Shown: positions 38,632 to 46,618 of the stretch, one piece after another
How positions within the stretch are numbered: the stretch's first letter is position 1
Layout of the letters: every line of letters begins with the position of its first letter
DNA from: Kocuria palustris
GTDB lineage: Bacteria; Actinomycetota; Actinomycetes; Actinomycetales; Micrococcaceae
DNA length: 64,000 nt
Direction: 5' to 3'
Assembly (NCBI RefSeq): GCF_016907795.1
Contig: NZ_JAFBCR010000001.1
Coordinates: 2,232,001 to 2,296,000, forward strand
Translations under genes and position numbers: made by a program
The notes under the pieces: generated by a model
Database searches by the model: none
What the model was told of the DNA's origin: nothing
Seen by the model: the letters and a program-made list of their open reading frames with translations, nothing else

Positions 38632-39726
38632 ATGAGCACGTCGCACGCGGGGCCGAGCACCGGCCCGAGGGAGGCCCCGGCAGGATCCCCCGCCGTCGTC
38701 CTGCGCGGGACCCTGGGGCTGGCGGTGGCCATGGGGCTGGGCCGCTTCTTCTACACCCCGGTGCTCCCGCTGATGGTCGCGGCCCTGAACTGGGGCACCG
38801 GGCCGAGCGCCTGGATCGCGACCGCGAACTACGCGGGCTACTTCCTGGGCTGCCTGGCCGTGGCCCGGGGCTGGCTGCGGCCAAGCTCCGCGCTGCTGCG
38901 CGTCGGGCTCCTGTCCACCGCCGTCCTGCTCGCACTGGTGGCGCTGAGCGGCGAGCCGCTGTGGCAGGCGTCGGTGCGCCTGGCGGCCGGAGTCGCCTCC
39001 GGGCTGGTCTTCGTGTGCATCACCCAGCGCATCCCGCAGGCGGCGCGACGCCCGCATGATGCCGGGCTGGTGTACGCGGGAGTGGGCACGGGCATCCTGG
39101 CCTCGGGGCGCTGGTGCTGGCGGTGGGCGGCGCCGTCGGCTGGCGAGGCCTCGGGCGCCCCGGTCCCGGATGACGAGACCCCGGGCTCCCGGCCCGACGG
39201 CATGCTCCAGCTGTCCGTGGGCTACTTCTGCCAGGGCGCGGGCTCCATCATCATCGGCACCTATCTCGTGGTGCTGGCCGAGCCCGTGTTCGGAGCGACG
39301 GCCGCCGCGGCGACCTGGCTCGTGGCCGGAGCGGCCACAGCACCCTCGCCGCTGCTGTGGTCGCTCGTCGCCGCCCGGATCGGCCTCCGCAGGGCATTGG
39401 CCGTCTGCTACGGGCTGCAGGTCCTCGGCGCGGTGCTGGCGATCTTCGCCTCCGCGCCCGTCCTCCTGCTGGCGGCGGCGGCCCTGTTCGGCGCGACGTT
39501 CATGGGCGTGACCATGATGACCATCGGAGTCGGGACGCAGCTGGGGTCCCCGGTCGCGGCGGCCGAGCTCACGACCTGGTACAGCCTGGGGCAGATCACC
39601 GGACCGGCTCTGGTGGCGGCGGTGCTCAGTGGCACGATCATGGGCAGCTTCATCGTGGCCGCGATCGCGCTGGCTGCGGGCATGGCGCTGAGCCTGCTCG
39701 GGGCCCGGGCCGCGCAGGCTCGGTGA
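38632..39726 (+). CDS. YbfB/YjiJ family MFS transporter with a frame-disturbed centre
   Basis: This 364-residue protein matches the YbfB/YjiJ MFS family, starting with GLAVAMGLGRFFYTPVLPLMV and FLGCLAVARGWL, and ending with normal helices 7-12 from LSVGYFCQGAGSIIIGTYLVV on. It is some 30 residues shorter than the usual 390-400. Residues about 160-180 (GRWCWRWAAPSAGE) do not look like a membrane helix. The expected sixth helix, ALVLAVGGAVGWRGLG, is readable in another frame from 39108. One base lost in the GGGG run at 39105-39108 plus a second change near 39150-39175 would explain this. It may be non-functional, or the read may contain errors. Confidence 0.82.
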   Translation: MSTSHAGPSTGPREAPAGSPAVVLRGTLGLAVAMGLGRFFYTPVLPLMVAALNWGTGPSAWIATANYAGYFLGCLAVARGWLRPSSALLRVGLLSTAVLLALVALSGEPLWQASVRLAAGVASGLVFVCITQRIPQAARRPHDAGLVYAGVGTGILASGRWCWRWAAPSAGEASGAPVPDDETPGSRPDGMLQLSVGYFCQGAGSIIIGTYLVVLAEPVFGATAAAATWLVAGAATAPSPLLWSLVAARIGLRRALAVCYGLQVLGAVLAIFASAPVLLLAAAALFGATFMGVTMMTIGVGTQLGSPVAAAELTTWYSLGQITGPALVAAVLSGTIMGSFIVAAIALAAGMALSLLGARAAQAR

Positions 39727-39834
39727 GCCCCTCCGGCATCGTCCGCGGCAGGGCGGCTGGCATCGTCGGCCCGTATCGAGGACAGTGAGGGGATCGGCCA
39801 CGAGGCCGATGACCCGAGGCCGAAGGAGAGCATC

Positions 39835-41247
39835 ATGGCGGTCTTCCACCATCAGGAGGTCCTCGAGCATCCGCTGGAGACCGTCTGGGACTGGCACTGC
39901 CGCAGCGGAGCCCTGACCCGGCTGAGTCCCGAGTGGGCCCAGACGGTGCTGCAGGAGTCCTGGCCGCCGCTGTCGACGGGTTCCCGGGCCCACCTGCGCA
40001 CCAGCGCTCCGGGCACCGCCGGGTCGGTGCGCGTGCCGTTCGTCAGCGAGCACGAGCCCGGCCCCACGGAGCACTCGTTCGTCGATCGGATGGTGCGCGG
40101 CCCGCTGAGCAGCTGGGAGCACACGCACACTTTCGCCGCGCATGAGGACGGCGCGACGCTGATCGCCGATCGGATCGCCTACGAGCCGCTGCCGGGCCGC
40201 CTGGGTGAGAGGGCGAGGTTCGTCGCCTCCGCCATGCGCCCCACGCTGGAGGCCACGTTCCGCGCGCGCTCCACCAAGCTGCGCGCGGACCTGGACTTCC
40301 AGGGCCAGCTCGACGGGATCAGCGGAGGGCGCAGGCTCAACGTGCTGATCGGCGGTGCCTCGGGGCTCGTGGGCTCCCAGGTCGCGGCCATGCTCTCGAC
40401 CGGTGGGCACAGCGTGCGCAGACTGGTCCGGCGGGCGGCCCAGCGCGAGGACGAGGTCTCGTGGGACCCGGGCACAGGGCACCTGAATCCCTCGGACGTT
40501 GCCTGGGCGGACGTCGTCGTGCACCTGGGAGGAGCGAGCATCGCCCGACGCCTCACCGAATCCGGCAAGCGCGCCATCCGCGAGTCGCGGCTGTCCTCCA
40601 CCGGGCTGATCGCCGACGTGTGCGAGCGGCTGCCCGCCTCCGTGCGCCCGGAGGCCTTCGTGTGCGCCTCAGCGATCGGGTACTACGGCGGCCAGCGCGG
40701 CAGCGAGCAGCTGGTCGAGGGCTCGGCCTCGGGAGGCGGTTTCCTGGCCGAGGTCTGCCGCGACTGGGAGGCGGAGGCCGCCCGTGTGGAGGCCCTGGGC
40801 ATGCGCCGGGTCAGCATCCGCACGGGCGTGGTCATGACGAGCCTGGGCGGGATGCTGCGGCTACAGCTGCCGCTGTACCTGGCCGGGCTCGGCGGCCCGC
40901 TGGGCGGCGGGCGCAATCACCTGTCCTGGATCTCGCTGGATGACCTCACCCGGATCTACGCCCGGGCAGTCGTCGACGGCGGGCTGGAGGGGCCGGTGAA
41001 CGCCGTGGCCCCGGAGCCGGTGCGCCAGCGGGAGTTCGCCCGCGAGCTCGGCCGCGCACTGCACCGGCCCCGGATCGTTCCGACCCCGGCGCTGGGGCCC
41101 AGGCTCCTGCTGGGGAGGCAGGCGAACGAGGAGTTCGTGATGGCCGACCAGCTCGTGCGCCCGGCCGCGCTCGAGGCCCGCGGGCATGCGTTCCGCCACC
41201 CGAAGCTGGCCGACGCCCTGGGGGAGACGCTGCCGCCGAGAAGCTGA
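39835..41247 (+). CDS. TIGR01777 family epimerase with N-terminal SRPBCC domain
   Basis: This 470-residue protein joins two parts. Residues about 1-150 resemble an SRPBCC (START-like) ligand-binding domain (FHHQEVLEHPLETVWDWH). Residues about 163-460 are an NAD(P)-binding sugar-epimerase-like SDR of the TIGR01777/YfcH group, with NVLIGGASGLVGSQVAAML, SWDPGTG, VVHLGGASIARR and ALGMRRVSIRTGVVM. The fusion is common in actinobacteria. Its substrate is unknown. The ATG at 39835 has GAAGGAGAG at good spacing. It ends one base before the convergent SDR gene, leaving no room for a separate terminator. Confidence 0.93.
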   Translation: MAVFHHQEVLEHPLETVWDWHCRSGALTRLSPEWAQTVLQESWPPLSTGSRAHLRTSAPGTAGSVRVPFVSEHEPGPTEHSFVDRMVRGPLSSWEHTHTFAAHEDGATLIADRIAYEPLPGRLGERARFVASAMRPTLEATFRARSTKLRADLDFQGQLDGISGGRRLNVLIGGASGLVGSQVAAMLSTGGHSVRRLVRRAAQREDEVSWDPGTGHLNPSDVAWADVVVHLGGASIARRLTESGKRAIRESRLSSTGLIADVCERLPASVRPEAFVCASAIGYYGGQRGSEQLVEGSASGGGFLAEVCRDWEAEAARVEALGMRRVSIRTGVVMTSLGGMLRLQLPLYLAGLGGPLGGGRNHLSWISLDDLTRIYARAVVDGGLEGPVNAVAPEPVRQREFARELGRALHRPRIVPTPALGPRLLLGRQANEEFVMADQLVRPAALEARGHAFRHPKLADALGETLPPRS

Positions 41248-41248
41248 T

Positions 41249-42022
41249 TCAGCTGCTCGGCTTGGAATCGCGGGCGAAGCGCTCCGCCTTGATGCGCTCG
41301 GGAAGGACGCGGTTCACAGCCGCGGCGCGCTTGGTGGCGGCGTCTCCGCCCACCACATGATCCTTGCCCGCGAACAGCGCGTCGAGGCCCTGCCGCGCGA
41401 CGACGGACGGATCGTTCTTCCAGTCGTTCGAGCCGAACTTCGTGTCGTCCATGCCGGCCGTGTGGTGGAAGTCGGTGGCCGTGGCCCCGGGCATCAGGAC
41501 CGTGACGCTCACGCCGAACTCGCGCAGCTCCTGGCGCAGTCCCTGGGCGAAGCTGCTCATGAAGGCGCGGGTGGGCCCGTAGATCGACTCGTAGGGGGTC
41601 GGGGTAGTGGCGGACAACGACGACGTGATCAGGATCCGCCCCGCTCGGCGCTGGGCCATGTGCCGGGCCACGTGCTTGGCCAGAACCACCTGGGAGGTCA
41701 CGTTGAGCCCGAGCATGGCCAGCTCGTCGTCCAGGTCCGTGTCCAGGAAGGACCCGCCGAGGCTGCGTCCGGCGTTCAGCGCAGCGACCTCGAGCGGTGG
41801 ATCCAGCTGCTGGACAGCCTGCCAGACCGCCTCCGCGCCCTCACGAGTCGACAGGTCGGCCTGGACCGGGTGCACCTCGACGCCCGGCAGCTGCTCGGGC
41901 AGGTCGAGGATCCGGTCTCCGGACCCGACGCCCACGATGTCGAAGCCGCGCTCGGCAAGGCCGTGGGCGAGCTGGAGGCCGATGCCCGCGGAGGCCCCGG
42001 TGATCAGTGCGAGAGAAGACAT
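41249..42022 (-). CDS. short-chain dehydrogenase/reductase with YxxxR in place of YxxxK
   Basis: This 257-residue protein has a classical SDR fold: the cofactor loop TGASAGIGLQLA at residues about 8-19, LNAGRSLGGSF in the N-A-G position, and ITSSLSATTPTPYESIYGPTRAF in the active-site region. The catalytic tyrosine is Y148, but the residue four places later is R152 instead of the lysine that normally positions the cofactor. The rest of the fold, including VLMPGATATDF, looks intact. Substrate and activity are unknown. The structured region 42077-42204 lies upstream. Confidence 0.9.
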   Translation of the reverse strand: MSSLALITGASAGIGLQLAHGLAERGFDIVGVGSGDRILDLPEQLPGVEVHPVQADLSTREGAEAVWQAVQQLDPPLEVAALNAGRSLGGSFLDTDLDDELAMLGLNVTSQVVLAKHVARHMAQRRAGRILITSSLSATTPTPYESIYGPTRAFMSSFAQGLRQELREFGVSVTVLMPGATATDFHHTAGMDDTKFGSNDWKNDPSVVARQGLDALFAGKDHVVGGDAATKRAAAVNRVLPERIKAERFARDSKPSS

Positions 42023-42076
42023 GCCACCAGCTTAGGACGTGGCGCGCCAGGCAGCCTTGCGGGGAGGCGCACCGCA

Positions 42077-42204
42077 TCGAGTGGCCCCGCAGAGTCCTCG
42101 CTCGATTCGAGTGGCGTCGTAGTGTGGGTCTGCAGCCTCGGACGCACACCACGAGGCCACTGGATGACGGGGGAGGCGCTGACTCACACTGAGAGGCCAC
42201 TCGA
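42077..42204. repeat. nested inverted repeats built on a GAGTGGC motif
   Basis: TCGAGTGGCC (42077-42086) is perfectly complementary to GGCCACTCGA (42195-42204). Between them, 42110-42126 pairs with 42145-42161 at 15 of 17 positions. The core GAGTGGC/GCCACT occurs four times in alternating orientation. No convincing protein is encoded. Confidence 0.7.
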
Positions 42205-42252
42205 CCTGCTCGGGGGCTGGGCGCGGGGCGATTGCTGCAACAGGGCATGAAG

Positions 42253-42293
42253 AAGGCCCTCCTACCTGACGTCATGCCTGGTCGGAGGGCCTT
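42253..42293. terminator. hairpin next to tRNA-Ala
   Basis: AAGGCCCTCC (42253-42262) pairs with 42284-42293. The loop contains the palindrome TGACGTCA (42267-42274). It lies 9 bp downstream of the tRNA-Ala 3' end on the minus strand and most likely ends that transcript. Reading minus, the stem opens with AAGG and is followed by TTCT. Confidence 0.75.
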
Positions 42294-42301
42294 TCACGGG
42301 G

Positions 42302-42374
42302 TGGAGCTAAGGAGAATCGAACTCCTGACCTCTTCATTGCGAACGAAGCGCTCTACCAACTGAGCTATAGCCCC
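42302..42374 (-). tRNA. tRNA-Ala (anticodon CGC)
   Basis: On the minus strand the cloverleaf starts GGGGCTATAGCTCAG and ends TAGCTCC plus the discriminator A. The anticodon loop TTCGCAA gives CGC (42339-42341), reading GCG. The acceptor stem has a G3-U70 pair, the alanine identity element. The 3' CCA is not encoded in full (CCC follows the discriminator). Confidence 0.93.
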
Positions 42375-42435
42375 GGAACGAACCAGATCAGCGTACGCCC
42401 CAGGGGGCTGGGCGTCCAACTCCGGGCGCAGCCTC

Positions 42436-42441
42436 TAGTCT
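42436..42441 (+). promoter_or_regulatory. -10 hexamer TAGTCT for LysR-effector-domain gene
   Basis: TAGTCT lies 7 nt before the ATG at 42449. Confidence 0.55.
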
Positions 42442-42448
42442 GTGCGGC

Positions 42449-43474
42449 ATGGCATCCCACGCGCACCCGGAGCCCGATCAGCCGGCCCCCACTGACCAGC
42501 AGGACGTGCCGGGGCCGTCGTCGGGCGCTTCCGACACCGCACAGGGCCCCGTCCTGCGGGTGGGCTACGAGACCGGGATGATGCCGGGCAAGTGGCTGCG
42601 GCGCTGGCGCGAGCGCGGTGACGGGCTCGAGGAGCAGCAGCTGGCACCCGGGCAGTGGCCGCAGGCGCTGGGGGAGACGGTCGACGTCGCCCTGATCCGT
42701 CTGGCGCCGCACCCGCACATCGAGGCCGGGGCGGCGCTCGCGGACCTGACGCAGCTGCGGGAGTCGTTCCACGTCGTGGAGCTCTATGACGAGCAGCAGG
42801 TCGTGATCCTTCCGGTGGACGACGAGCTGACGCTGCTCGACGACGTCCCCGTGGGAGAGCTGGCCGATGAGTGGCTGCTCCAGGAGCTCGACCAGCTGCC
42901 CGAGCACCGTCCCTCCGCCGAGGGGCGCGGCACCGACGACGCCGGTGCGCCGCGCCAGCTGCCCGAGATCGCCGACTCCGGGGCCGCCGTAGAGCTTGTC
43001 GCGGCCGGGGTGGGCCTGTATATCGCGCCCATGTCCGTGGCTCGGTGGCACCACCGCAAGGATCTGACCTACCGCCCGATTCAGGACCTGCCGCTCGTGC
43101 CGGTCGTGCTGGTGTGGCCGAAGGACCTCCCGGAGCAGACCGAGGCGATGGTCCAGGACTTCCAGGGCATCGTCCGCGGGCGCCGTGAGGGCAGCTCCCG
43201 CGGCAGCGAGTCCGATTCGATCGCTTCCCGGGGAGACGAGGACCTGTCCAACAGCCGCGATCCCGAGGTGCAGCGGGCGGCCAGTGCGGCGCGCAAGCGC
43301 AGCAAGGCGAAGTCCGGCTCCGCCTCGGGTGGCTCCCGCACCGGCAAGGGCACGAGCCGCGGCGATCAGCTGGCCGGAAAGCGGCTGGCCGGAGGCCGCC
43401 CGCGCCGCTCCGGCGGAGGTCGACCCGGCGGCAAGCCCAAGGGCCGCGGCGGAAGGCCCGGCCGGGGGCACTGA
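42449..43474 (+). CDS. LysR-type effector-domain protein without helix-turn-helix, basic tail
   Basis: This 341-residue protein resembles the substrate-binding half of LysR regulators (type 2 periplasmic-binding fold): LRVGYETGMMPGKWLRRWRE, VDVALIRLAPHPHIEAGAALADL, VVELYDEQQVVILPVDDEL and VAAGVGLYIAPMSVARWHH. The N-terminal DNA-binding domain is absent; instead there are about 35 polar residues. The C-terminal 90 residues are rich in R, K, G and S (GGRPRRSGGGRPGGKPKGRG), which could bind nucleic acid. Such proteins occur in related actinobacteria, with no known role. The tRNA-Ala gene is divergent upstream. Confidence 0.85.
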   Translation: MASHAHPEPDQPAPTDQQDVPGPSSGASDTAQGPVLRVGYETGMMPGKWLRRWRERGDGLEEQQLAPGQWPQALGETVDVALIRLAPHPHIEAGAALADLTQLRESFHVVELYDEQQVVILPVDDELTLLDDVPVGELADEWLLQELDQLPEHRPSAEGRGTDDAGAPRQLPEIADSGAAVELVAAGVGLYIAPMSVARWHHRKDLTYRPIQDLPLVPVVLVWPKDLPEQTEAMVQDFQGIVRGRREGSSRGSESDSIASRGDEDLSNSRDPEVQRAASAARKRSKAKSGSASGGSRTGKGTSRGDQLAGKRLAGGRPRRSGGGRPGGKPKGRGGRPGRGH

Positions 43475-43504
43475 GCAGGCGCTGCCGAGCAGGGTGCCCC
43501 GGCC

Positions 43505-44512
43505 TCAGCCCTGCTTCGGCTGCCCGCCGCCCACGATCGGCTGCGCCCCGGTGGGCGGGGTCGAGTCGTGCGGGGAGTCGATCGCCAGCTCCCCGCCGCG
43601 GATCACGGCCTGGTTGAGCAGGGGGACGCGCAGGCCCTGTCGGTCGAGCATCTTCTTGATCCGCACGCGCAGCACCCGAGCCACCGCCCACTGCTGGGCG
43701 GGGGCGGTCTTCACGGCCAGCCGGACGGTCAGGGACTCTCCGGACAGTGCCTCCACGCCCCAGACCTCCGGCACGCCCATCACGTGCTGGCCGACGTCGG
43801 GATCCCGGGGCAGCGAGGCGAGCTCGGCCTCGAGACGGCGGATCATGTCGTCCAGGTCGGCGTCGTAGGGGAGGGGGACGTCGAGCACGCACTGCGCCCA
43901 GCCCTGGGACTGGTTGCCCACGCGCAGGATCTCCCCGTTGCGCACGTGCCACAGGGTCCCCTCCACATCGCGCACGCGCGTGATGCGCAGGCCCACATCC
44001 TCGACGGTGCCCGAAGCCTCGCCCAGATCCACGATGTCGCCGATGCCGAGCTGATCCTCCGCGACGATGAAGATGCCGGACAGGTAGTCCTTGACCAGCG
44101 ACTGGGCGCCGAAGGACAGGGCCACACCCGCGATGCCCGCTGAGGCCAGCACCGGGGCGATGTTGAACCCCATCTCGGCGATCACCATCAGCAGGGCGAC
44201 GGCCCAGATGACGAGCACCACCACGGAGGAGAGCACCGCCCCGACGGTGCGGGCGCGCTGGGCCTGGCGCTTGGTGGCGATGCCGGAGTCCTCGACCCAG
44301 CTGCGTGCCCCGGACTCCTCGACCTTCGCGATCACGCGCGCGTGGGTGCCCTTGGCGATGCCGCGCGTGACACGGCGGATGATCAGCCGGACCAGGGCGG
44401 AGGCGACCAGGGCGATCAGGATGATCAGCAGGATCCGGGAGGGGGCTCCGAGCCAGAAGGACCAGGTCGCCAGGTCCGCGGGGGAAGTCTCTGAGGAGGC
44501 CAGCAGCTGCAT
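43505..44512 (-). CDS. MscS family mechanosensitive ion channel
   Basis: This 335-residue protein belongs to the small-conductance mechanosensitive channels, which release solutes on hypo-osmotic shock. Three helices lie in the first 150 residues (about 25-45, 90-112, 118-140), the last being the pore helix with the glycine/alanine-rich NIAPVLASAGIAGVALSFGAQSLVKDYLSG. GIFIVAEDQLGIGDIVDLGEASGTVEDVGLRITRVRD is the conserved beta domain. The C-terminal cytosolic domain is shorter than in E. coli MscS. The ATG at 44512 has TATTCT 7 nt upstream (44520-44525) and seems leaderless. It is divergent from the DedA gene. Confidence 0.94.
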   Translation of the reverse strand: MQLLASSETSPADLATWSFWLGAPSRILLIILIALVASALVRLIIRRVTRGIAKGTHARVIAKVEESGARSWVEDSGIATKRQAQRARTVGAVLSSVVVLVIWAVALLMVIAEMGFNIAPVLASAGIAGVALSFGAQSLVKDYLSGIFIVAEDQLGIGDIVDLGEASGTVEDVGLRITRVRDVEGTLWHVRNGEILRVGNQSQGWAQCVLDVPLPYDADLDDMIRRLEAELASLPRDPDVGQHVMGVPEVWGVEALSGESLTVRLAVKTAPAQQWAVARVLRVRIKKMLDRQGLRVPLLNQAVIRGGELAIDSPHDSTPPTGAQPIVGGGQPKQG

Positions 44513-44519
44513 GCCGGGC

Positions 44520-44525
44520 AGAATA
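44520..44525 (-). promoter_or_regulatory. -10 hexamer TATTCT for mscS-like gene
   Basis: On the minus strand TATTCT ends 7 nt before the ATG at 44512. Confidence 0.55.
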
Positions 44526-44662
44526 GTGTCCGCGGCTTGACGACAGCTGATGGCTCCCAGCGGATACCCGGTCCGGTCTGGAACAATGCTGCGACACAGC
44601 CGCCCGCCGACGTGCGCCCCGCATGCGCGCTGTCCGCGCGACCGACTTCCCCGAGGAGACCC

Positions 44663-45478
44663 ATGCCCCTGATCAGCTCTTCTGCGCTGACCATCGCAGC
44701 CCAGTCCGCACCGCAGATCGCTGCGCAGTCCGCTTCCGAGGAGGCCGGGCTGACCGGCATCGCCGGATGGTCCGTGGACCTGATGGATGCGATCGGCGCC
44801 CCGGGCGCCGGCCTCCTGGTGGCCGCGGAGAACCTCTTCCCGCCGCTGCCGTCGGAGATCATCCTCCCGCTGGCCGGATTCACGGCCACCCAGGGCGGCT
44901 TCACCCTGTGGGAGGCCATCTTCTGGACCACGCTGGGCTCCGTCGTGGGAGCCATGGCGCTCTACGGACTGGGCGCCTGGCTGGGCCGTCGTCGCCTCTA
45001 CCTGATCGTGGACCGCCTGCCGCTGGTGGACGTCCACGACGTCGAGCGCACGGAGGACTGGTTCGACAAGTACGGCCCGTACACCATCTTCTTCGGGCGC
45101 ATGGTGCCGCTGTTCCGGTCGCTGATCTCGATCCCGGCGGGCGTGGAGCGCATGCCGTTCTGGTTCTTCACGGGCCTGACCACGATCGGCTCGCTGATCT
45201 GGAACACGATCTTCGTGGTGGCCGGCTGGATCCTGGGGGCGAACTGGCACCTCATGGAGCAGTGGGCCGGGGTGTTCTCCAACATCGTCTACGTCGTGGT
45301 CATCGTCTTCCTGCTCTGGTGGGTCGTGAAGCGCATCCTCAAGATCCGCAAGGGCCGCACCGACGGCTCCCGGGAGGAGTCGGTCGAGGAGATCCTCGAG
45401 CGCCGCGCCCGCAAGGACGAGCAGATGCGGCATCAGCGCGAGGAGAAGAAGGCGGCTCGTCGCGCCAAGCGCGCCTGA
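44663..45478 (+). CDS. DedA family membrane protein
   Basis: This 271-residue protein is a DedA/SNARE-associated (VTT domain) membrane protein; relatives flip lipids such as undecaprenyl phosphate. The signature elements are ENLFPPLPSEIILPLAGF with the essential glutamates, FFGRMVPLFRSLISIPAGVERM with the two arginines, and several helices to residue about 225. The last 45 residues are charged and cytosolic. The ATG at 44663 follows GAGGAG by 5 nt. TTGACG at 44537-44542 may be a -35 element of its promoter. A strong hairpin follows. Confidence 0.94.
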   Translation: MPLISSSALTIAAQSAPQIAAQSASEEAGLTGIAGWSVDLMDAIGAPGAGLLVAAENLFPPLPSEIILPLAGFTATQGGFTLWEAIFWTTLGSVVGAMALYGLGAWLGRRRLYLIVDRLPLVDVHDVERTEDWFDKYGPYTIFFGRMVPLFRSLISIPAGVERMPFWFFTGLTTIGSLIWNTIFVVAGWILGANWHLMEQWAGVFSNIVYVVVIVFLLWWVVKRILKIRKGRTDGSREESVEEILERRARKDEQMRHQREEKKAARRAKRA

Positions 45479-45492
45479 GTCCCGCACACCGC

Positions 45493-45541
45493 ACGACGAC
45501 GGCCGGTCGCCTCCTCCGGGGAGGCGACCGGCCGTCGTCGT
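45493..45541. terminator. bidirectional hairpin terminator
   Basis: A 22-bp perfect stem (45493-45514 with 45520-45541) closes a 5-nt loop starting TCCGG. It lies between the convergent DedA and corA genes. Confidence 0.88.
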
Positions 45542-45557
45542 ACTCAGGCACGAGCGC

Positions 45558-46562
45558 TCACAGCCAGTCCTTGCGCTTGAACACGAGGTAGAGCACGAGC
45601 GAGCACAGCGCCATCAGCCCCAGCGAGTACGGGTAGCCCAGCGCCCAGTGCAGCTCGGGCATGTCGTCGAAGTTCATGCCGTAGATGCCCGCGATCAGGG
45701 TCGGCACCACCAGGATGGCGGCCCAGGACGAGATCCTCTTGGTCTGGTCGTTGAGCTGCATGGCGGCGTCGTTCTGCCGGGCGGCGGTCAGCGTGGCGTC
45801 GAGCTGCATGGCGTCGTTGAGCGCCGCGCGCAGCGACTCCACGCGGCGGGTCACCGACACGGCGTGATCGGACACATCGCGCAGCAGGTGGCGCAGGGTC
45901 TCGTCGTCCCGGACCCGCTCGGCCCGGGCAACCTGCCCGAGCATGCCCTCGAGGGGCTCGCAGGCGCGGTGGAAGCCGGTGACCTGCCGGGCGAGGCTGT
46001 AGATGCGCGGCGAGACCCGGTCCTCGCCGGCCAGCAGATCGTCCTCGATCTGATCCAGATCGGCTGAGACCCCCTGCAGGACCGGGAAGTAGTCGTCCAC
46101 CATCTGATCGACGACGGCGTAGTGCACGGCAGCCGGCCCCCGGGCCAGCAGCTTGGGATCGTCCTCCAGGCGCCGAGCGGCTCGGCGCAGCACCTCCGAC
46201 GGCTCGTAGCGCACGGTCACCGCGTAGTCGGTGCCCAGGAAGACGTGGATCTCCCCGATCCGGATCTGCTCCTGGGCATCGTCGTAGACGGCCGGGCGAA
46301 GGACCGTGAACATGTCCGGCCCGTAGCGCTCGACCTTGGGCCGCTGATGGGCCTGCAACGAGTCCTCGACGGCCAGATCGTGCAGCTCGAAGCGCCCCTG
46401 CAGCTGGTCGAACTCCTCCCGGGTGGGCGATTCCAGGGCGATCCAGATGAAGCTGCCGTCGTGCTCGGGGGAGTCATCGAGCAGCCGGGCTCCTTCGCGG
46501 ATCGAGCTCGGGGACGCCAGGAGGCGCCCGTCACGATAGACGGCGCAGTGCTGAAGGGGCAT
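45558..46562 (-). CDS. corA: CorA family magnesium/cobalt transporter
   Basis: This 334-residue protein is a CorA channel for divalent cations. It has a long cytosolic N domain with a helical region (HYAVVDQMVDDYFPVLQGVSADLDQIEDDLL), then two C-terminal membrane helices. The selectivity motif GMN is present in IAGIYGMNFDDMPEL, and the short C terminus is basic (FKRKDWL), as in the family. The ATG at 46562 has TAGGAT 7 nt upstream and seems leaderless. It is divergent from the OpuC-type lipoprotein gene, with both -10 hexamers in the 56-bp gap. Confidence 0.95.
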   Translation of the reverse strand: MPLQHCAVYRDGRLLASPSSIREGARLLDDSPEHDGSFIWIALESPTREEFDQLQGRFELHDLAVEDSLQAHQRPKVERYGPDMFTVLRPAVYDDAQEQIRIGEIHVFLGTDYAVTVRYEPSEVLRRAARRLEDDPKLLARGPAAVHYAVVDQMVDDYFPVLQGVSADLDQIEDDLLAGEDRVSPRIYSLARQVTGFHRACEPLEGMLGQVARAERVRDDETLRHLLRDVSDHAVSVTRRVESLRAALNDAMQLDATLTAARQNDAAMQLNDQTKRISSWAAILVVPTLIAGIYGMNFDDMPELHWALGYPYSLGLMALCSLVLYLVFKRKDWL

Positions 46563-46569
46563 GGTGTCG

Positions 46570-46575
46570 ATCCTA
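46570..46575 (-). promoter_or_regulatory. -10 hexamer TAGGAT for corA
   Basis: On the minus strand TAGGAT ends 7 nt before the ATG at 46562. Confidence 0.55.
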
Positions 46576-46605
46576 GGGGCGTCGGCGCCGGAGGCCGGGC
46601 TTCCC

Positions 46606-46611
46606 TAGACT
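46606..46611 (+). promoter_or_regulatory. -10 hexamer TAGACT for OpuC-type lipoprotein gene
   Basis: TAGACT lies 7 nt before the ATG at 46619. The divergent corA hexamer is 30 bp away, so the two promoters overlap. Confidence 0.55.
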
Positions 46612-46618
46612 GGCGCGC

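Noticed and set aside
36118-40524. Very long minus-strand open frame (about 1470 codons)
   Set aside because: It is the shadow of the BCCT, MFS and epimerase genes in GC-rich DNA. Its product is low in hydrophobic order and rich in H, R, G and A, unlike a real protein, while the plus-strand frames match known families.
42007-42192. 61-codon open frame in the gap between the SDR gene and tRNA-Ala
   Set aside because: It has no ribosome-binding site or -10 hexamer, poor codon character, and is made of the inverted-repeat sequence.
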